The position numbers and the translations under genes were made by a program. A stretch of 64,000 nucleotides of DNA from Verticillium longisporum. Its lineage: Eukaryota > Ascomycota > Sordariomycetes > Glomerellales > Plectosphaerellaceae. The stretch lies in NCBI GenBank assembly GCA_019188255.1, contig JAETXT010000003.1, positions 806,001 through 870,000 on the forward strand, in the 5' to 3' direction. The notes under the pieces are model-generated. The model saw nothing but the letters and a program-made list of their open reading frames with translations, made no database searches and was not told where the DNA came from. Positions 34,481 to 47,520 of the stretch are shown here, one piece after another. The first letter of the stretch is position 1; the number at the start of each line of letters is the position of its first letter.

Positions 34481-36836
34481 AGACAGGTAATTAGCTAGGT
34501 CACACCTCGGAGGAAGGTAGAGAGAGCTTGTGAGGAGAAGGAGAGTGGACGCCGTCACCGCGGGGTCATTGACTTGCGTGGTCGTGTGGTCGTGTGGTCC
34601 GCCAAGGCCAGGAATAAGTAGCCCACACTTGGGCGACTGGTCTTGGTCTGGTGCTGGCGTCAAATGGGAAATTTTTGGCCTTGTCGTCACAGCTCGCCGC
34701 GTCAACCTACATCCGTTCTTCCCATTCCTTCGATCTTTCTTCTCCCCCGCCAAGCCTGCCTGCCCTGTAAACAGCCCGTAAAGAGTACCTACCCCGCCGA
34801 ACGGGGGACCACACGTGCAGTGGGTCCCATCTGGGTTAGGAGGCCCCTCGATTGGCCAACACGCCGATAACGCGCCGCTTGGCGTCGACGCAGGGGGGAA
34901 CACGGGCCTGACGGGGAATTCATACCGAAGAACCGGGGCGTTTGGGTCGCGCGACTGAAGGAAGGTACGTGCACACCCTAGGTTCCACGTACCACCTACA
35001 CCCAGCTGCTTGTTTGGTATGGCACTCGCTCGCAATAGCGTAGCAGGTGCGGGGTGGTCGTACTTGCTGCAAGCGTGGTGGTGCTCGGCGCCGCAACAGA
35101 TGCTGCTCGAGTGGATAATATGCCTCCCCCATCGGGATCTTACGGCTGCCCCGCCACACCTCCACGCGCCCGGCCGCAGGTGCTACTGACGGACAGTAGC
35201 CGGCTTCACAGGAAGAGTAAGGTACCTAGGGAAGGAGGCAGCCTGCGTCACCCAATAGAGAAGAGGAGCGGCAAGTGAGGCAGGCAAGTTGTGCAATGCC
35301 AGCACGGGTGATGCCATGCATGTTCCTAAGTTCCTAGGTACCTCGAAAAAGGCAGGTATCTGTAGCGTTGCTTGGGCGCTTCGTACAAAGCCTGTTTCCG
35401 CATTTTAGTCCATGGATCGAAGGTCGACAGGGCGAGGCAAGCGTCAAGGTAAAGATTCCAAACCGCCTTTCTAAGATAAGATAGCTGAGGTGGGTAGAAA
35501 CTTACGCATGACAGTCCCGAGGGGCATGCGATGCATCCAATACACGCAGCCATCGCGTAGGTAGTCGTGGTTCCTCGCCAAGACCATCGTCAGTCACACC
35601 CCATCCCATCCCATCCTGCCGTGGTGGTGGTGGGAGCACATCTCACTCCAGGGCGTCTGCTTGCTGTTCTTACTGAACGGAAAGGTCAACTGCTGTCTCG
35701 TTTAGGCCCTCGTTCAGGACCTAGCATGCAGGGCCGCCTTGCCACAGACAGACCGTACCTACACACTCTTGCGGTGAAGCAGACCAAAAGTACGTCAATG
35801 TGTCACAAATCACGACACTGCTCAAGGCCACTGTCTCATGGCTCGATGAAAAGCGACTCTTCTTTGACGCAAAAGGACGTTGCCCGAACCGACATGACGA
35901 GGCTACAAGCCTGTCCATCCTCATCCATCAACACTCTTCCTCGAACTCACGAGTCTTGGATCTTTTGGGGTGAGTGGAACCTCTCCTTGTCAGCCCAATG
36001 TGGCGTCAGTGGAAGCAGGTCCGTCCAGTCAACGGTCCAGCCCCCAGCCGTTGTAACTTTGGTGACGACCTTTGCAGATCGGCCCCCATGATCGATTTGA
36101 CGCTTTCCGACACGTCGGTATGCCCAGCCCAGTCCGTCCTTGATTTCCCTTGGTGCCAATTTTTCGAGTCCATTCTTTCATGTCGGCCATCGTACGTCGC
36201 CCGCTGCCAAGATGCTTGGTATCGCTTCGCAATAAGTTGACGACTGACACGTTTCGCAACAGTCTCGCCTCGATGATGGGACCTCAGCCTCCCCCGACTC
36301 CCACGACTGCATGCTCCCTTGTCTTCATCATCGTCGTTGTCTTTGTTCTTCTTTTTCTTCTTCCAGAATTCGTTGGTTTGTCTTGGCGGTCGATCACTGG
36401 GTGAGGCGCCCGCTTGCAGGCTCCCCCCACCGCTGCCGCCATCTGGCAACCATCCCCCCTGCCCCATTTCCCTTTCCCCTCACTGACGGCACGTCTGGCG
36501 CGATATCACCATGTCATCGGTCTCCATGCCCCCCCACCAAGACGACCAGGCCCCTCTCCCTGTCCCCGTACCGCCGCAAGCCAAGCACGGAAAAAGAAGG
36601 AGGGCCCCTCCCGCAAGAGCCGCACACGCGGCGTCTTGTTGATCTGCTTCCTTGTTTTCTGCAATACGGCGTAATGTTGCTGATCGTCGATCACCCCTGA
36701 ATCTCCCTAATCCCTGTTGCGTTGCTATGTTTATGCGAGGACTTCACTCGATGTGCTTTGTGGCTTCCCACTGCATGATCGATTCTTCTTGTCATTTCTG
36801 GGTGACGGTTGGTATTCTACAGAACCCAAGGCACTG

Positions 36837-38652
36837 TTACACGTCCTTTTTGCCGACAGTGCCCCCCTTTCTCAGCCCCAATATGACAATAATCACAACG
36901 GCAACCGTGGCCGCGAACATGGTCCAGAACGCCGCGCGATATCCTGCCATCAGCCGTTCTTCCCGGTTCTCGATCCCCGAGTGCTCAGATACTGATGCTG
37001 CAATGGCCGCCGTAGCCGCGAGGCCGACCGAATTGCCAAACTGGGCGACCTCGTTGAATACGCCCCCCGCCAGCGACTGAAGATCTGCCGGGAAGGCATC
37101 CGAGATGACGAGGTTCGACACGGTGAAAAAGACTGCACGGTGGGTGAGCATACGTCTCGGCCCACGCGGGCCTCCTCGAGGGAAAGTGAAACTCACCATC
37201 GGGGTTGATCGGAGAAAGCACCATGGCCCAGAACGGCGCGTGCCAGTAGTATGAATTAATGGGCACCGTCGCCATGAGGACCGGCGCCGCAACGGTGATG
37301 ATGCCTGACACGACGGCTAGCGTCTGCACCTTGACCCGCGAGATGAGGTACGCCGTGGCGATGTTGGTGAGCACGCCCGCGACGACGTGCGGTAGGAACT
37401 GCAATGGGCTTGTCATGGCGGACGTCCCTTGTACCTCTTGGAAGCTAGCGTCTCGTCAGCAAAAGTCAATGGGCCGGACAAGGCCACGCCATAACAAATA
37501 TACATACTAGAGGGTCGTGAAATACTGGATCCCATTGAGGGCCGCCCAGCAGAAAAACACCGACAGGCAAACCGAGGTAAAGGCCGCGTTTCGCCAAAGC
37601 CGGTTAGGAATCAGTGCCGGCCGGCCTTTCCGCGTCTGAAACGCCATCCAGGCCGGGAAGCTCGCCAGCAGAAAGACGGATATGGCAAGCAGCGCAATGT
37701 TGGGCGCATCGCTGAGCATCCTGTAGGAGGAAGACGTCATGGCCAGGACGTAGAGCAGGAGCCCGAGGGCGACGCTCATGATGAGGGCGCCCACCCAATC
37801 AATGTCCTCGACGAGGCGTCGCGTCCACTTCTTCTCCGACGCCTGACGAATCGACGGCAGCGACCAGATCGAGGCCAGCGACAGGCAGAGGTTGATGCCG
37901 GCCATCATGTGGTAGGCCCAGCGCCAGGCGATCGTGTCCGTGAAGATACCGCCCAGCACGAGGCCGAGCGCGTAGCCCAGCGGCTGGCCCATGCCGTTCA
38001 TGGCGAAGGCGACGTTGCGCCACGTCCCGCGCGGGAACGTGTTGGTGATGAGACTGACCGCCGTCGGCAGGCACATGGAGATGGCGACGCCTAGCATGGT
38101 CCGGGACAGGATAAGCTGCAGTCCCGTCTGCGCGAGGCCGACGGCAACGGTGAAGACGATGAACAAGAAGCTGCCCGTGACCCACATCCGCTTCGGCCCC
38201 ACCACGTCGGCGACGGCCCCGAAAATGAGCAGCAGGCAACCAGCGGCGAGGGCGTAGACGGCTGCCGGCCACAGGATCAGCGCCTCTGAGAGGCCCACGT
38301 CACGAGAGATACGAGGGAGGGCCGCTGTCAGGATGCCGGACCCCATTGTGTTGAGGAAGCTCATGCCGGCGAGTGTGACAATCACGGTGACGCCTTTGGC
38401 CTTCGAGACCTGGAGCTTGGTGGTGTCCGGCACAGGGCCTGGAGGTGCGCGATCTCCCGAGGGCGGTTGAGTAGATTCGTTTGCCAACAGGTCAGAAGCT
38501 GCGGGAGTGATACCGTCATGGTGAGATGTCTTTGTAGCGCCAACGGGTCGTGATGCGGATATCGGTTGGAGTTCGATGGCGGGGCTCACTTGGAAGGCAG
38601 CAGCCTGCAGAGCCGTGTTCGCAGGATCCGAAGGCGGGCGTTTCGAGTCCAT
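36837..38652 (-). CDS. MFS transporter, DHA2-like drug/H+ antiporter type
   Basis: Three exons (38652-37508, 37444-37197, 37132-36837) joined through introns of 63 and 64 nt (GTATGT/CTAG and GTGAGT/GCAG). About 90 hydrophilic residues precede many hydrophobic helices; I count roughly 13-14, as in the DHA2 family. 'SGILTAALPRISRDVGLSEA' in helix 1 and 'WVTGSFLFIVFTVAVGLAQ' are typical, and 'PLGYALGLVLGGIFTDTIAW' resembles the antiporter motif C. Such proteins often export drugs or other toxic compounds, but the substrate here is unknown. The start at 38652 is the ATG of MDSKRPPSDPANT. The gene is divergent from ATR/MEC1. Confidence 0.82.
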
Positions 38653-39612
38653 CGTGCTCAAACTTGATGCGAAATTGGGGGTGCTAAGTTTTGATGTGCT
38701 TCACCTCTCTGAGGAGCGCGGGCCTGCCTTTTATACCTTTCATGGTCACTTTCCACATGTTTTGTTAGCTATCACCGTATTTGGCAGGTTGAAGGGATCA
38801 ATTGCCATGCGCACACCAAAGGCGCGACCAGTATCATGCGGCGCACTCCTCAATCTCGACAAGAGTATCCATGACGATGCATGTAGTCGATGGCATGGCA
38901 ACAGCGGTGGTCATGAACAGGGCAGAGGAAGGATTGGCCATGGTGAACAGGGCAGCGGAAGGATTGGCAACGATGACAGACAAGGGCGCCAGGGCGTCGA
39001 TGACATGCCCCACTGTCAGCTTGTGACGACATGAGCCTTCCGCTGCAACATGTCAGGTAGAGCACCATGACGCTCCGACTTTACTCAGCAAGTGAAAGCA
39101 GTCTGAGATCAATGTAGTAGTGTCTGGACCGAATATAGTTTGTGGCATGACAACTTTCTAGCTGGCTAGCTACTGTGGTATAAGCTTGTCAGCGCCTCAC
39201 CTACATACAGTCAGTCCGTTGTGTGAATATGGCGAGCCTATCAGGCCAGACTTTAGGTTGATGGTTCGCACGAAGTGACAACACCAAGCACTTTTCGAGA
39301 GTGTGCGGCCATTCTGATTCAAGCAGCGCTCTAAGAGGTATCAATGATAATTGTGGCATACATGCTCCCTGCTCAGAGAAGAGATATGTATGGTGTGGCA
39401 GCCTGTCATGGACAAGATGGAGCTCAAAGCCAAGGACACATCCATGTACATGGTCACGTGAGGTCGTGTCGCGCGTGTTCCTCAATGGTCGAACCCCACC
39501 ATCCCAGCGCGTTCAGTTGGCGATTGGCAATGACTACACCCCAACTTGCGATTTTGCCATCAACGACAGCTTTGTAACGCCCGGCAGAGAGAAAGACGAT
39601 GCCAGAAACGAC
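38653..39612. other. Divergent intergenic region MFS/ATR
   Basis: 960 bp. It contains a 30-bp tandem repeat (38915-38968). No gene recognised. Confidence 0.5.
38915..38968 (+). repeat. 30-bp direct repeat, two copies
   Basis: GAACAGGGCAGAGGAAGGAT at 38915 recurs with one change at 38945, together with flanking bases. Confidence 0.8.
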
Positions 39613-42600
39613 ATGGCGACACGAACTGGCGTGTCTGGCGGCCATGCCCCTCCCTCCACGCTCGCCGCGCAGCTCGTGGAGAACATCTCTGCGTCGACGA
39701 AATCGTCCCGATCTGACGACAATAGCGAGCTGAGAAAACTCTCGGCGACGATCCAGGAAGTCGAAAGCAACCCCGGCATTCTCAAGACGTCCGAAGATCA
39801 ACTGCGACACAATCACCTTCTCACATACGTCTTCATACGAGCAGTTCTCGGCGGCATCAAGCTGAACGATCCATTCCTCGACCGCAAACACCTGAAAAGC
39901 GAGGTCCTCCAAGCGATCAGCTTCCTGAAGCTCATAATAAAGGAGACACCGGCTGTCTTGGCGTACAAAACTGCGGAAACGCCCTTTGAAATGCGCGGCG
40001 ACGAGCCACTGTGGATCTGGGTGTTCCCCAAGATCCTGCGTCTGCTTGGTCACAGTCGCTGCCTCGACCTAACAGCCGACATAGAGACCTTCTTCTATGA
40101 GCTACTTGACATGCTTTCATCTGAGAATCCCCTGTGGTATCTGGTGTCCTCAATTACGGTGTATCTTCGAGAGATTGCAAATGGTATGATGAGCGGCGGA
40201 AGCCATGGTTCCGAAGTCTTGACCGCCACTAACATCCTACAGCGCTTTTGCTGCGACTGCGAGACACGAATACAATCGTGAACGGACGAGACGAGTCTTT
40301 ACAGGTCACGCTACCGGAGGATGGAACATTGGAGCTTCTGGTCGGAAGGGTTGCCATACATACCATCAAGCAGAGCACCTATACGATCTCGGGCATGGCG
40401 GTTGGTCTTCGTCAGGCATCAAGTCTTCTTAAAATTCTTGGCCACCCCCTTGTGTCGCAGCAGCATGCCATGCTGCCTGACGACTTCTTCGCTGCACACC
40501 GTCCATGGCTCGCGGACTCTCTGCTCTCCCTGCGAGCTCTCCAGGAAGGCTGGCAGCATACTGTGCCCCTCGGACGGTCAGGAGTCCTTCAAAGCACCCT
40601 GAATCTGCTTGCGGGGGACTTCAAGGGCACAAAATCAATTGCGAAACGAAAGGTTTACACCATCCTGGCGCTTCACTGTGCAGATATCGTCCAGAACTTC
40701 TCCGAACTCACGACGAGCGAAGGCGAACAAGCCGCTGCTGCGCAGCAGATCTTTTGCTGCGCGCTACTTCGTCTGTCACATGCGGCTTTGCATGACAGGA
40801 GCATCGGTCGCCTCTCCATGGCTAAAATTGTCTTGCCCGCAGAATCCGGTCTTCTTATCCAGAACCCCTTGTTGGACAAATCAAGTGACATATGGGTGCG
40901 TTAATAGGTGCCTCGGGTAGCATTTCAGATGCTGACGTTCTTATCAGAGATCCATTCAGGTTTTGAAGGAAACATCTGGCTCTACACCACCTGACACACT
41001 CAGTCCGGATTGTCAATCAGCACTCTTTGCTGATCTGAACCTCCAACGTCAAGTGGAACGCTTGGGCCTGAAGACGACGGCCGAGTCCGTTATTGAGCCC
41101 GAGCCGAAACGCAGAAAGCTCTCGCAAAACTCGTTCGAGTCCACTAAGCTTCCCAAGCTGGTTGCACAGATTTACAAGATGTTGGGTGCAGACCCGGGGA
41201 GCAGCAACTTTTCCCTGAACTGGTCTTTCATGTATGCTCGGCACATAAGGGAACGCATGTTTCCGATGCCAGCCGCTGACGACTATATAGGAACGCCTAC
41301 CCAAAACTGTCTGAAAACGACCAATGTACCGTAATTGATTTGCTCTCCCGAACGTGCTGTCTTGCGGACGAGATCATTCAGGCAGACAGCAAAAAGGCCT
41401 CGAACCCACAATGCAGGTATTGTGCGAAAAGCAGCGTTGCTGAACCGCGCAACCGGCAGACTGATGGAAGGGCCAAGAATGAGGTCACAAGTATATTCCT
41501 GAAACTCACTGCTCATGAATCGTTTCTGTCATCCCGGCGACCCAGGATAGTTGCTATGGTGTGCCTCCGACGTTTGATAATTCATGCCGACGACCAGGCC
41601 ATTCTAGACTTGGAGACGTCGGAGCTCGGAAAGTGGTGCCTTCAGTCCCTCCAGAGCTCTGTTCGTGAGCTTCGAATCGCTGCTGGGTGAGTTCTCTCTC
41701 ATGTCTGTTATTTGAGCCAGCTGACATGTACCAGGCGGACCCTTGCGACGTTCGTGCAGCCACCAACATCCAACAATAGCGACCCATCATACTTGAGTCG
41801 TAATTTGAAGACCGCGCTCTCGTTGTTGAAGAGCATTTCTGAGCAGGCTGTCACGGGATTCAGCGAGACAAATATCATGGCTTGGGGCCAGCTTGGAAGG
41901 TAAGTCACTTGTCCTCATCGCGAAAGGTCTCTCACATATCCAGGCACGTGTCTGGGAACGAGCTGAACCTGGTTCTGCTTCAACTACTTAAGTATCTTGG
42001 AGGCAACAACAGTCTGATAGCATCTTGTGCTTTCAACGAGGTATGCGTTTCCGTCCAATCCTGCGTCTGGCGCTAACCAGGAGCATAGGTCGTCAGCATC
42101 GCTACCAGCCGGCAAGTATCTTGCTCGCAGCTGTTCGAGCCTTTCTGGGGCAACTTGGCTTTTTTTGCGATCAAGGACATGGTGGCTAGGCCACAAATAA
42201 GTCGAGCTATTGCCGAGTTGCTGCAAATTTCTGTCAATCAGCTGCTCATACTCATCCAGCGTTTTGCGTTGCCCTGGCTTGTGCTTCTTAAAAAGCGCGA
42301 TGTTGTGCAGAAAATCACCGAAGCCCGTCGAGAGCAGGATACGTACTTTTGCCTCATGGAGAGCTCCAATAACGGTCCCATTATGGCCCTCCTCTTGATT
42401 CAGGACGCGCCCGATCCTGAAGAATTCATCATGTCGAGGTTGCGTGAATTCTCGTCAAGATTCGAGTCATCGACCATTGCCGAAATGATGAAGTCCGAGG
42501 CAGTCGCAATCATCCTTGAGCTGCTCAAAGCAGCTAGTGATGCGGACGAAGAGAGGAAGCCGCGGGTGAGTTTCATAGACCTTGTCTGTCCGTGACCTCT

Positions 42601-45600
42601 CGACTAATTCGCCGTCATAGATCGTCCACGCATTGACCTGGATGGCAACAAAGGTCATGGCTCCTAGCCGGGAGCCGAGATCCAAGAAACATTCGGCTAA
42701 CATCATCGGCCGATTTCTCGAATCTTACATGCTAGGGTCGATTTCTCGCCTGGTCGATGTAATTAACGACCGCATGTTGAGTGCGCCACCAGTCGAGGAA
42801 CAACTGCAGTGTCTTCGAGCCATGGAGGAGATGATCAGGCTCTGCAAAGCCTATGTTCGGGGTGCGCGGCCTCAGGTAAGGTATATTGAATCATGGTCAC
42901 TTGATTCGTGCTGACATTCTAGATCACCGCCTGCCTACTATCCGCATTGGAACGCGACCACTTGAGGAAGGCCGCATTGTCATGCTGGGTCGCTCTGCTC
43001 ACTCATCTGGAAGAAGAAGACATCGAGGTTCTCCTGGAACCCACAATATTCATTATCAAATTCTACTGGAGGCAATACGACGACTCATGTCGGGCCATGG
43101 CAGTGGAATTGATCCATCAAGTCCTAAAGGACTTTCCTGATGTAGTTGATAGGACGATCAAGGTTCTGCCAACGCTCAAGGATATACCAGAGCATTCGGG
43201 TATTGAAGCTAAGCTCTCTTCTTTAAGACCATCTTTGGACCCGCGGGGAGCATTCGTCGTCTTTGCGGAACGCTTATCTCATCAAAACTCAGGCGTTGTT
43301 CTCCTAGCGCTCGAAGAGCTGGTGGAGTACCTCAAAGACAATCAGGGCTACCTACATAGTTCGGCCATCAGCGAGCAGCCCGACACCGTCGTCACCACAC
43401 TCTTGCGGTCTCTGCTAGACTGTGCAGCAAAAGTCGGCACGTCGGACATTGTCGTAGCTGGCGCCTGTACACAATGCATTGGACTCATCGGCTGCTTAGA
43501 CTCGAACCGGATTGAGACTACGCGCGAATCAAAGTCGATGGCCGTGCTGCGCAACTTTGAGGATTCCCAAGAGACAACAGATTTCGTGTTATTCATCCTG
43601 GAGGAGGTTTTGGTCAAAGCTTTTCTCTCCACTACTGACACAAGACTGCAAGGCTTCTTGTCTTTTGCGATGCAGGATCTCATGCAGAAAGTCGACCTTC
43701 AGTCTGCCTTGGCCTCATCGACGAAAATACCAAACAGCACGAGATCTGCCGAAGGAAACAGCGTCTACCGGAAGTGGATTGCTCTGCCGGAGAGTGTGCG
43801 GGAGGTTCTGAGCCCCTTTTTGACTTCCAGATATCTGCTGGCACCAGCCAAGATCCCACCAGCAGAGTATCCCATCTTTCAGCCTGGCAAGTCGTACGTC
43901 CAGTGGGTTAGAGCATTCGTACTGGACCTTCTGCAGCGGCCCCTCAACGAACATGCGCGTCTTGTTTTCGAGCCGTTGAGTCGTCTCATCCGAGTCAAGG
44001 ACGTCTCAGTCGCCGAATTCCTCCTTCCCTACCTGGTGATCCACGTCATTGTAGCCAACAAGAGCACGCAGAGTGAGCGTGATCGTGTCACAAATGAGCT
44101 TGTCAACATCCTGCGACACCAAATAAGGGACGACGCGACTTATGCAGAACGAGACGACATGAAGCTATACTGTGAAGTAAGTTCATGCCGCATTGTTTAT
44201 TCAAAGGCAAGCCACTCACATAATCTAGGCCGTCTTTCGTGTTTTTGATTACGCCATGAAGTGGGTGCAGGAGAATGGTCGAAATGCAAAGTCTGACCTC
44301 AAAGCTCTGGACCGTGTCAAGTCTGTTGTCGGCATGATTTCACCAGAGCTCAGAGCACAGCGAGCGATGGATTGTAAGGAGTACTCGCGAGCCTTGTTCT
44401 ATCTCGAGCACCATGCGCAGGAGCTCGAGTTGAAGCAAGGCGATCCCTCCGAACGGACGCGACTTCTGGAACGACTCCAGGACATATACACCCAAATCGA
44501 CGAGCCAGATGGACTCGATGGTATATCCGCCCGCCTGCACGTCCTTGACGTCAACCAGCAAATCCTCAGCCACCGAAAAGCAGGCAGATGGACAGCTGCG
44601 CAGACGTGGTACGAGATCAAGCTTGCGGAGGAACCTAATAATGTCGACATTCAAGTCGATCTGCTTACCTGTCTGCAGCAGTCCGGGCAGCATGGTATGT
44701 CGTGAACGGAAGATTACATGAGCAGTACAACTGACGAGTAGCAGACGTTTTACTGAACCACGTTGAGGGCATGCACTTGGACGTCACCTCCGAGAACCGA
44801 ATAGTGCCCTTTGCAGTCGAAGCAGCCTGGGCCACAAGCAGATGGGACACTCTTTCCAAATACGCTGGCAGGTTTCATGGAGACTTCATGGAAGACTTCA
44901 ATGTAGGTATCGCGAAGCTCTTTGATTCAATGCGTCAAGGAAAACCCGCCCGAACGAAATTCACCGAGACGCTCGACCTTATGCGGAAGAAGATTGCGTC
45001 TGGCCTGACATACACAGCTACGTCTTCGTTGCAAGCATCGCATGAGCTCATGTTGAGGTGCCACATCCTCACGGACATTGAGCTCATTACTCGGGAGCGG
45101 GAGGTCGATGGCCCTCAACACCAGGCAACATTGAAGCTTCTAGAGCGTCGTCTGGAGGTGTTGGGTGCCTATGTCTACGACAAGCAATACCTTCTGAGCA
45201 TCCGCCGTGCCGCAATGCAGCTTTCGCAGTAAGAACCACCAGTTGTCTCCTCTTCAGATCATCAGTACTGACGAATTCCTCAGACCCATCTATTCAGACA
45301 TTGACATATCCTCTCTATGGCTATCCACTGCAAAACTTGCTAGGAAAGCCAACTCGATGCAGCAGTCACTCAACGCCGTGCTCCATGCGTCCAAACTTGG
45401 AGATGATTCGGCTGTCATTGAGAATGCCAAGCTTCTATGGAAGGACGGGCACCCGCGAAAGGCGATACAAGTCCTGCAGGGCGCCATTGACGCCAACAAG
45501 TTTGCAACACAAGTCAACAACAGCACAAGTTCTTCCAAGGGCATGGATATGCAACAGAGGTACTTGACTGCTCGAGCGCAGTTGACGCTCGCTAAATGGC

Positions 45601-47520
45601 TGGACGCTGCTGGCCAGACACACGTGATCAACCAGCGAGAAAAGTAACAACAAGCCCCGATGACGCTCTCTATGTGGGAAAAAGGTCACTTCTTCCTAGG
45701 GAGACACTACAAGAAACTCATGGAGTCAGAACAGACCCTCAAGCTTGACCACCAAAGTGACGCCTACCTGCAGGGTGAGATTGCGAGACTGGTCATTGAG
45801 AACTATTTACGGTCGCTCAGCTACGGCACGAAATATCTATTCCAGACGCTGCCCAGGATATTGACGCTGTGGCTGGAGCTCGGGGCCCAAGTCGACAAGC
45901 CGCCCGAAGGCAAGATCTCCGTGTCACGCGAGCTCCACAAGAGACGTGTCGAGCAGCTGAACATGCTGCATAAATTCCTCGACAAGTACATCATCAAGCT
46001 ACCGGCGTTTATCTTCTATACAGCACTGCCCCAGATTGTGGCCCGTATCGCACACCCGAGCCAGCACGTCTTCGACCGACTGAAGAACATCTTGGTCAAG
46101 GTGGTGGAGGCGCATCCGCGACAGGCTTTGTGGGGTTTGTTTGGTATCATGACGACGAAGCAGGCCACGGAGAGGCGGGAGAGAGGCCAGAGGATCCTGC
46201 AAACCCTGCGAAGTGTGTCAGCCAGAGTAGAGAATGGCAGCTACGACCTCAAGACGCTACTTCGAATGGGAGAGAAGCTGGCGGAGCAGCTGTTGCTGGC
46301 CTGCAATAACGGCAACTTTCAGAGCAACCGGACAACAAAAGCGAGCATCACGCGCGACCTCAACTTTAATCACAAGTGTACACCGTGTCCACTGGTGGTG
46401 CCGATCGAGGCGTGTCTCACGGCGACCCTGCCGACACTGGCAGACAATGTGCGCCGATACAAGGCCTTCTCGCGCGACGTCGTGACGATCGACTCGTTCC
46501 TTGACGAGGTTCTCGTGCTGGGTTCGCTCGCAAAACCGCGACGGTTGACGGCGCGGGGTCGGACGGAAAGAACTACATGCTTCTCATCAAGCCCAAGGAC
46601 GACCTGCGGACGGACCAGAGGCTGATGGAATTCAACGCCATGATCAACCGGTCGCTGAAGCGCGATGCAGAATCAAGCCGGCGGCAGCTGTACATCAGGA
46701 CGTACGCGGTGACGCCGCTCAACGAGGAGTGCGGCATCATTGAGTGGGTGGACGGACTGAAGACGCTGCGCGACATTTTGCTGGAGCAATACAAGATGCG
46801 CGGGACGCACCCAGACTACAACGCCATCAAGCGCATGATGAAGGATGCGGTGACGGGCACGAGCAACATTCACCTGTTCACAGAGGGGTGCTCGGGACAT
46901 TCCCGCCGGTGCTTCACCACTGGTTCATAGAGCAGTTCCCGCACCCGGCCGTGTGGTTCGCGGCACGGCTCAAGTACACACGGTCGTGTGCCGTCATGTC
47001 CATGGTGGGGACGATTCTGGGCCTCGGCGACAGACACGGAGAGAACGTGCTGTTGGAGAAGGACAACGGCGGCATATTCCACGTCGACTTCAACTGCCTC
47101 TTCGACAAAGGGCGGACATTTGGCGAGCCGGAACGGGTGCCGTTCCGGCTGACGCACAACATGGTGACGGCGATGGGGATGCACGGGTACGAGGGCCCGT
47201 TCCGTGCGTGCAGCGAGCTGTCGCTGGGCATCCTGCGGCAGCAGGAGGAGACGCTCATGACGATCCTCGAGGCGTTTATTTACGACCCGACGCTGGACCT
47301 GCAAAAGGTCAAGAAGTCGAGCCGCGCGGTGGTGGCGCCGGGGGAGGTCAGACTGGAACCGCCGTACGTGGTGGACAGCATCAAGCGCAAGGTACGGGGA
47401 TTGCTCCCGAATGAGAGCATCCCGCTGGGTGTGGAGGGATACGTCGAGGAGCTGATCAGCCAGGCGGTCGATCCCAGAAACCTGTCGGCCATGTACATTG
47501 GATGGTGTCCTTTCCTATAG
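39613..47520 (+). CDS. MEC1: ATR/Mec1-family checkpoint kinase (uvsB/mus-9 type), with one in-frame stop and two frame breaks
   Basis: PI3K-related kinase of the DNA-damage and replication checkpoint. The start at 39613 reads MATRTGVSGGHAPPS. I resolve twelve coding exons: 39613-40183, 40243-40895, 40948-41231, 41291-41686, 41735-41899, 41944-42040, 42089-42565, 42621-42875, 42923-44176, 44229-44694, 44745-45228 and 45284-47520. The introns are 44-59 nt. A HEAT-rich N-terminus leads to the FAT region ('WEKGHFFLGRHYKKLMESEQ') and the kinase domain with 'GLGDRHGENVLL' and 'HVDFNCLFDKG', then the FATC end 'NLSAMYIGWCPFL'. One-base contractions at G4 runs 46555-46558 and 46885-46888 break the kinase frame; adding both bases gives 2447 codons. 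A TAA at 45645-45647 stands where the family suggests Tyr ('QREK', then 'QQAPMTLSMWEKGHF'). Sequence errors are likelier than a pseudogene. Confidence 0.88.

Larger units (their letters stand above)
33039..36836. other. Large gene-free region, 3.8 kb
   Basis: No supported gene. It holds an AAGACC hexamer repeat (about 33960-33990), a GGGTGCCAGTGC direct repeat (about 34088-34112), and three clustered copies of the TACCTAGG motif (34458-34480, 35219-35230, 35331-35343). A pyrimidine-rich stretch lies at about 36290-36600. Confidence 0.5.

Noticed and set aside
33039..36836. Possible genes or a mobile element in the 3.8-kb gap
   Set aside because: Only short overlapping frames on both strands, no terminal repeats, no transposase-like motifs and no splice-consistent protein.
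45645..45705. Intron explaining the TAA in ATR
   Set aside because: A GT-AG pair can be drawn, but it would remove the conserved 'WEKGHFFLG' block, so it is unlikely.
39613..47520. Calling ATR a pseudogene
   Set aside because: Twelve exons, all splice sites, the kinase catalytic motifs and FATC are intact, and two of the three defects match the window-wide run-length error pattern.
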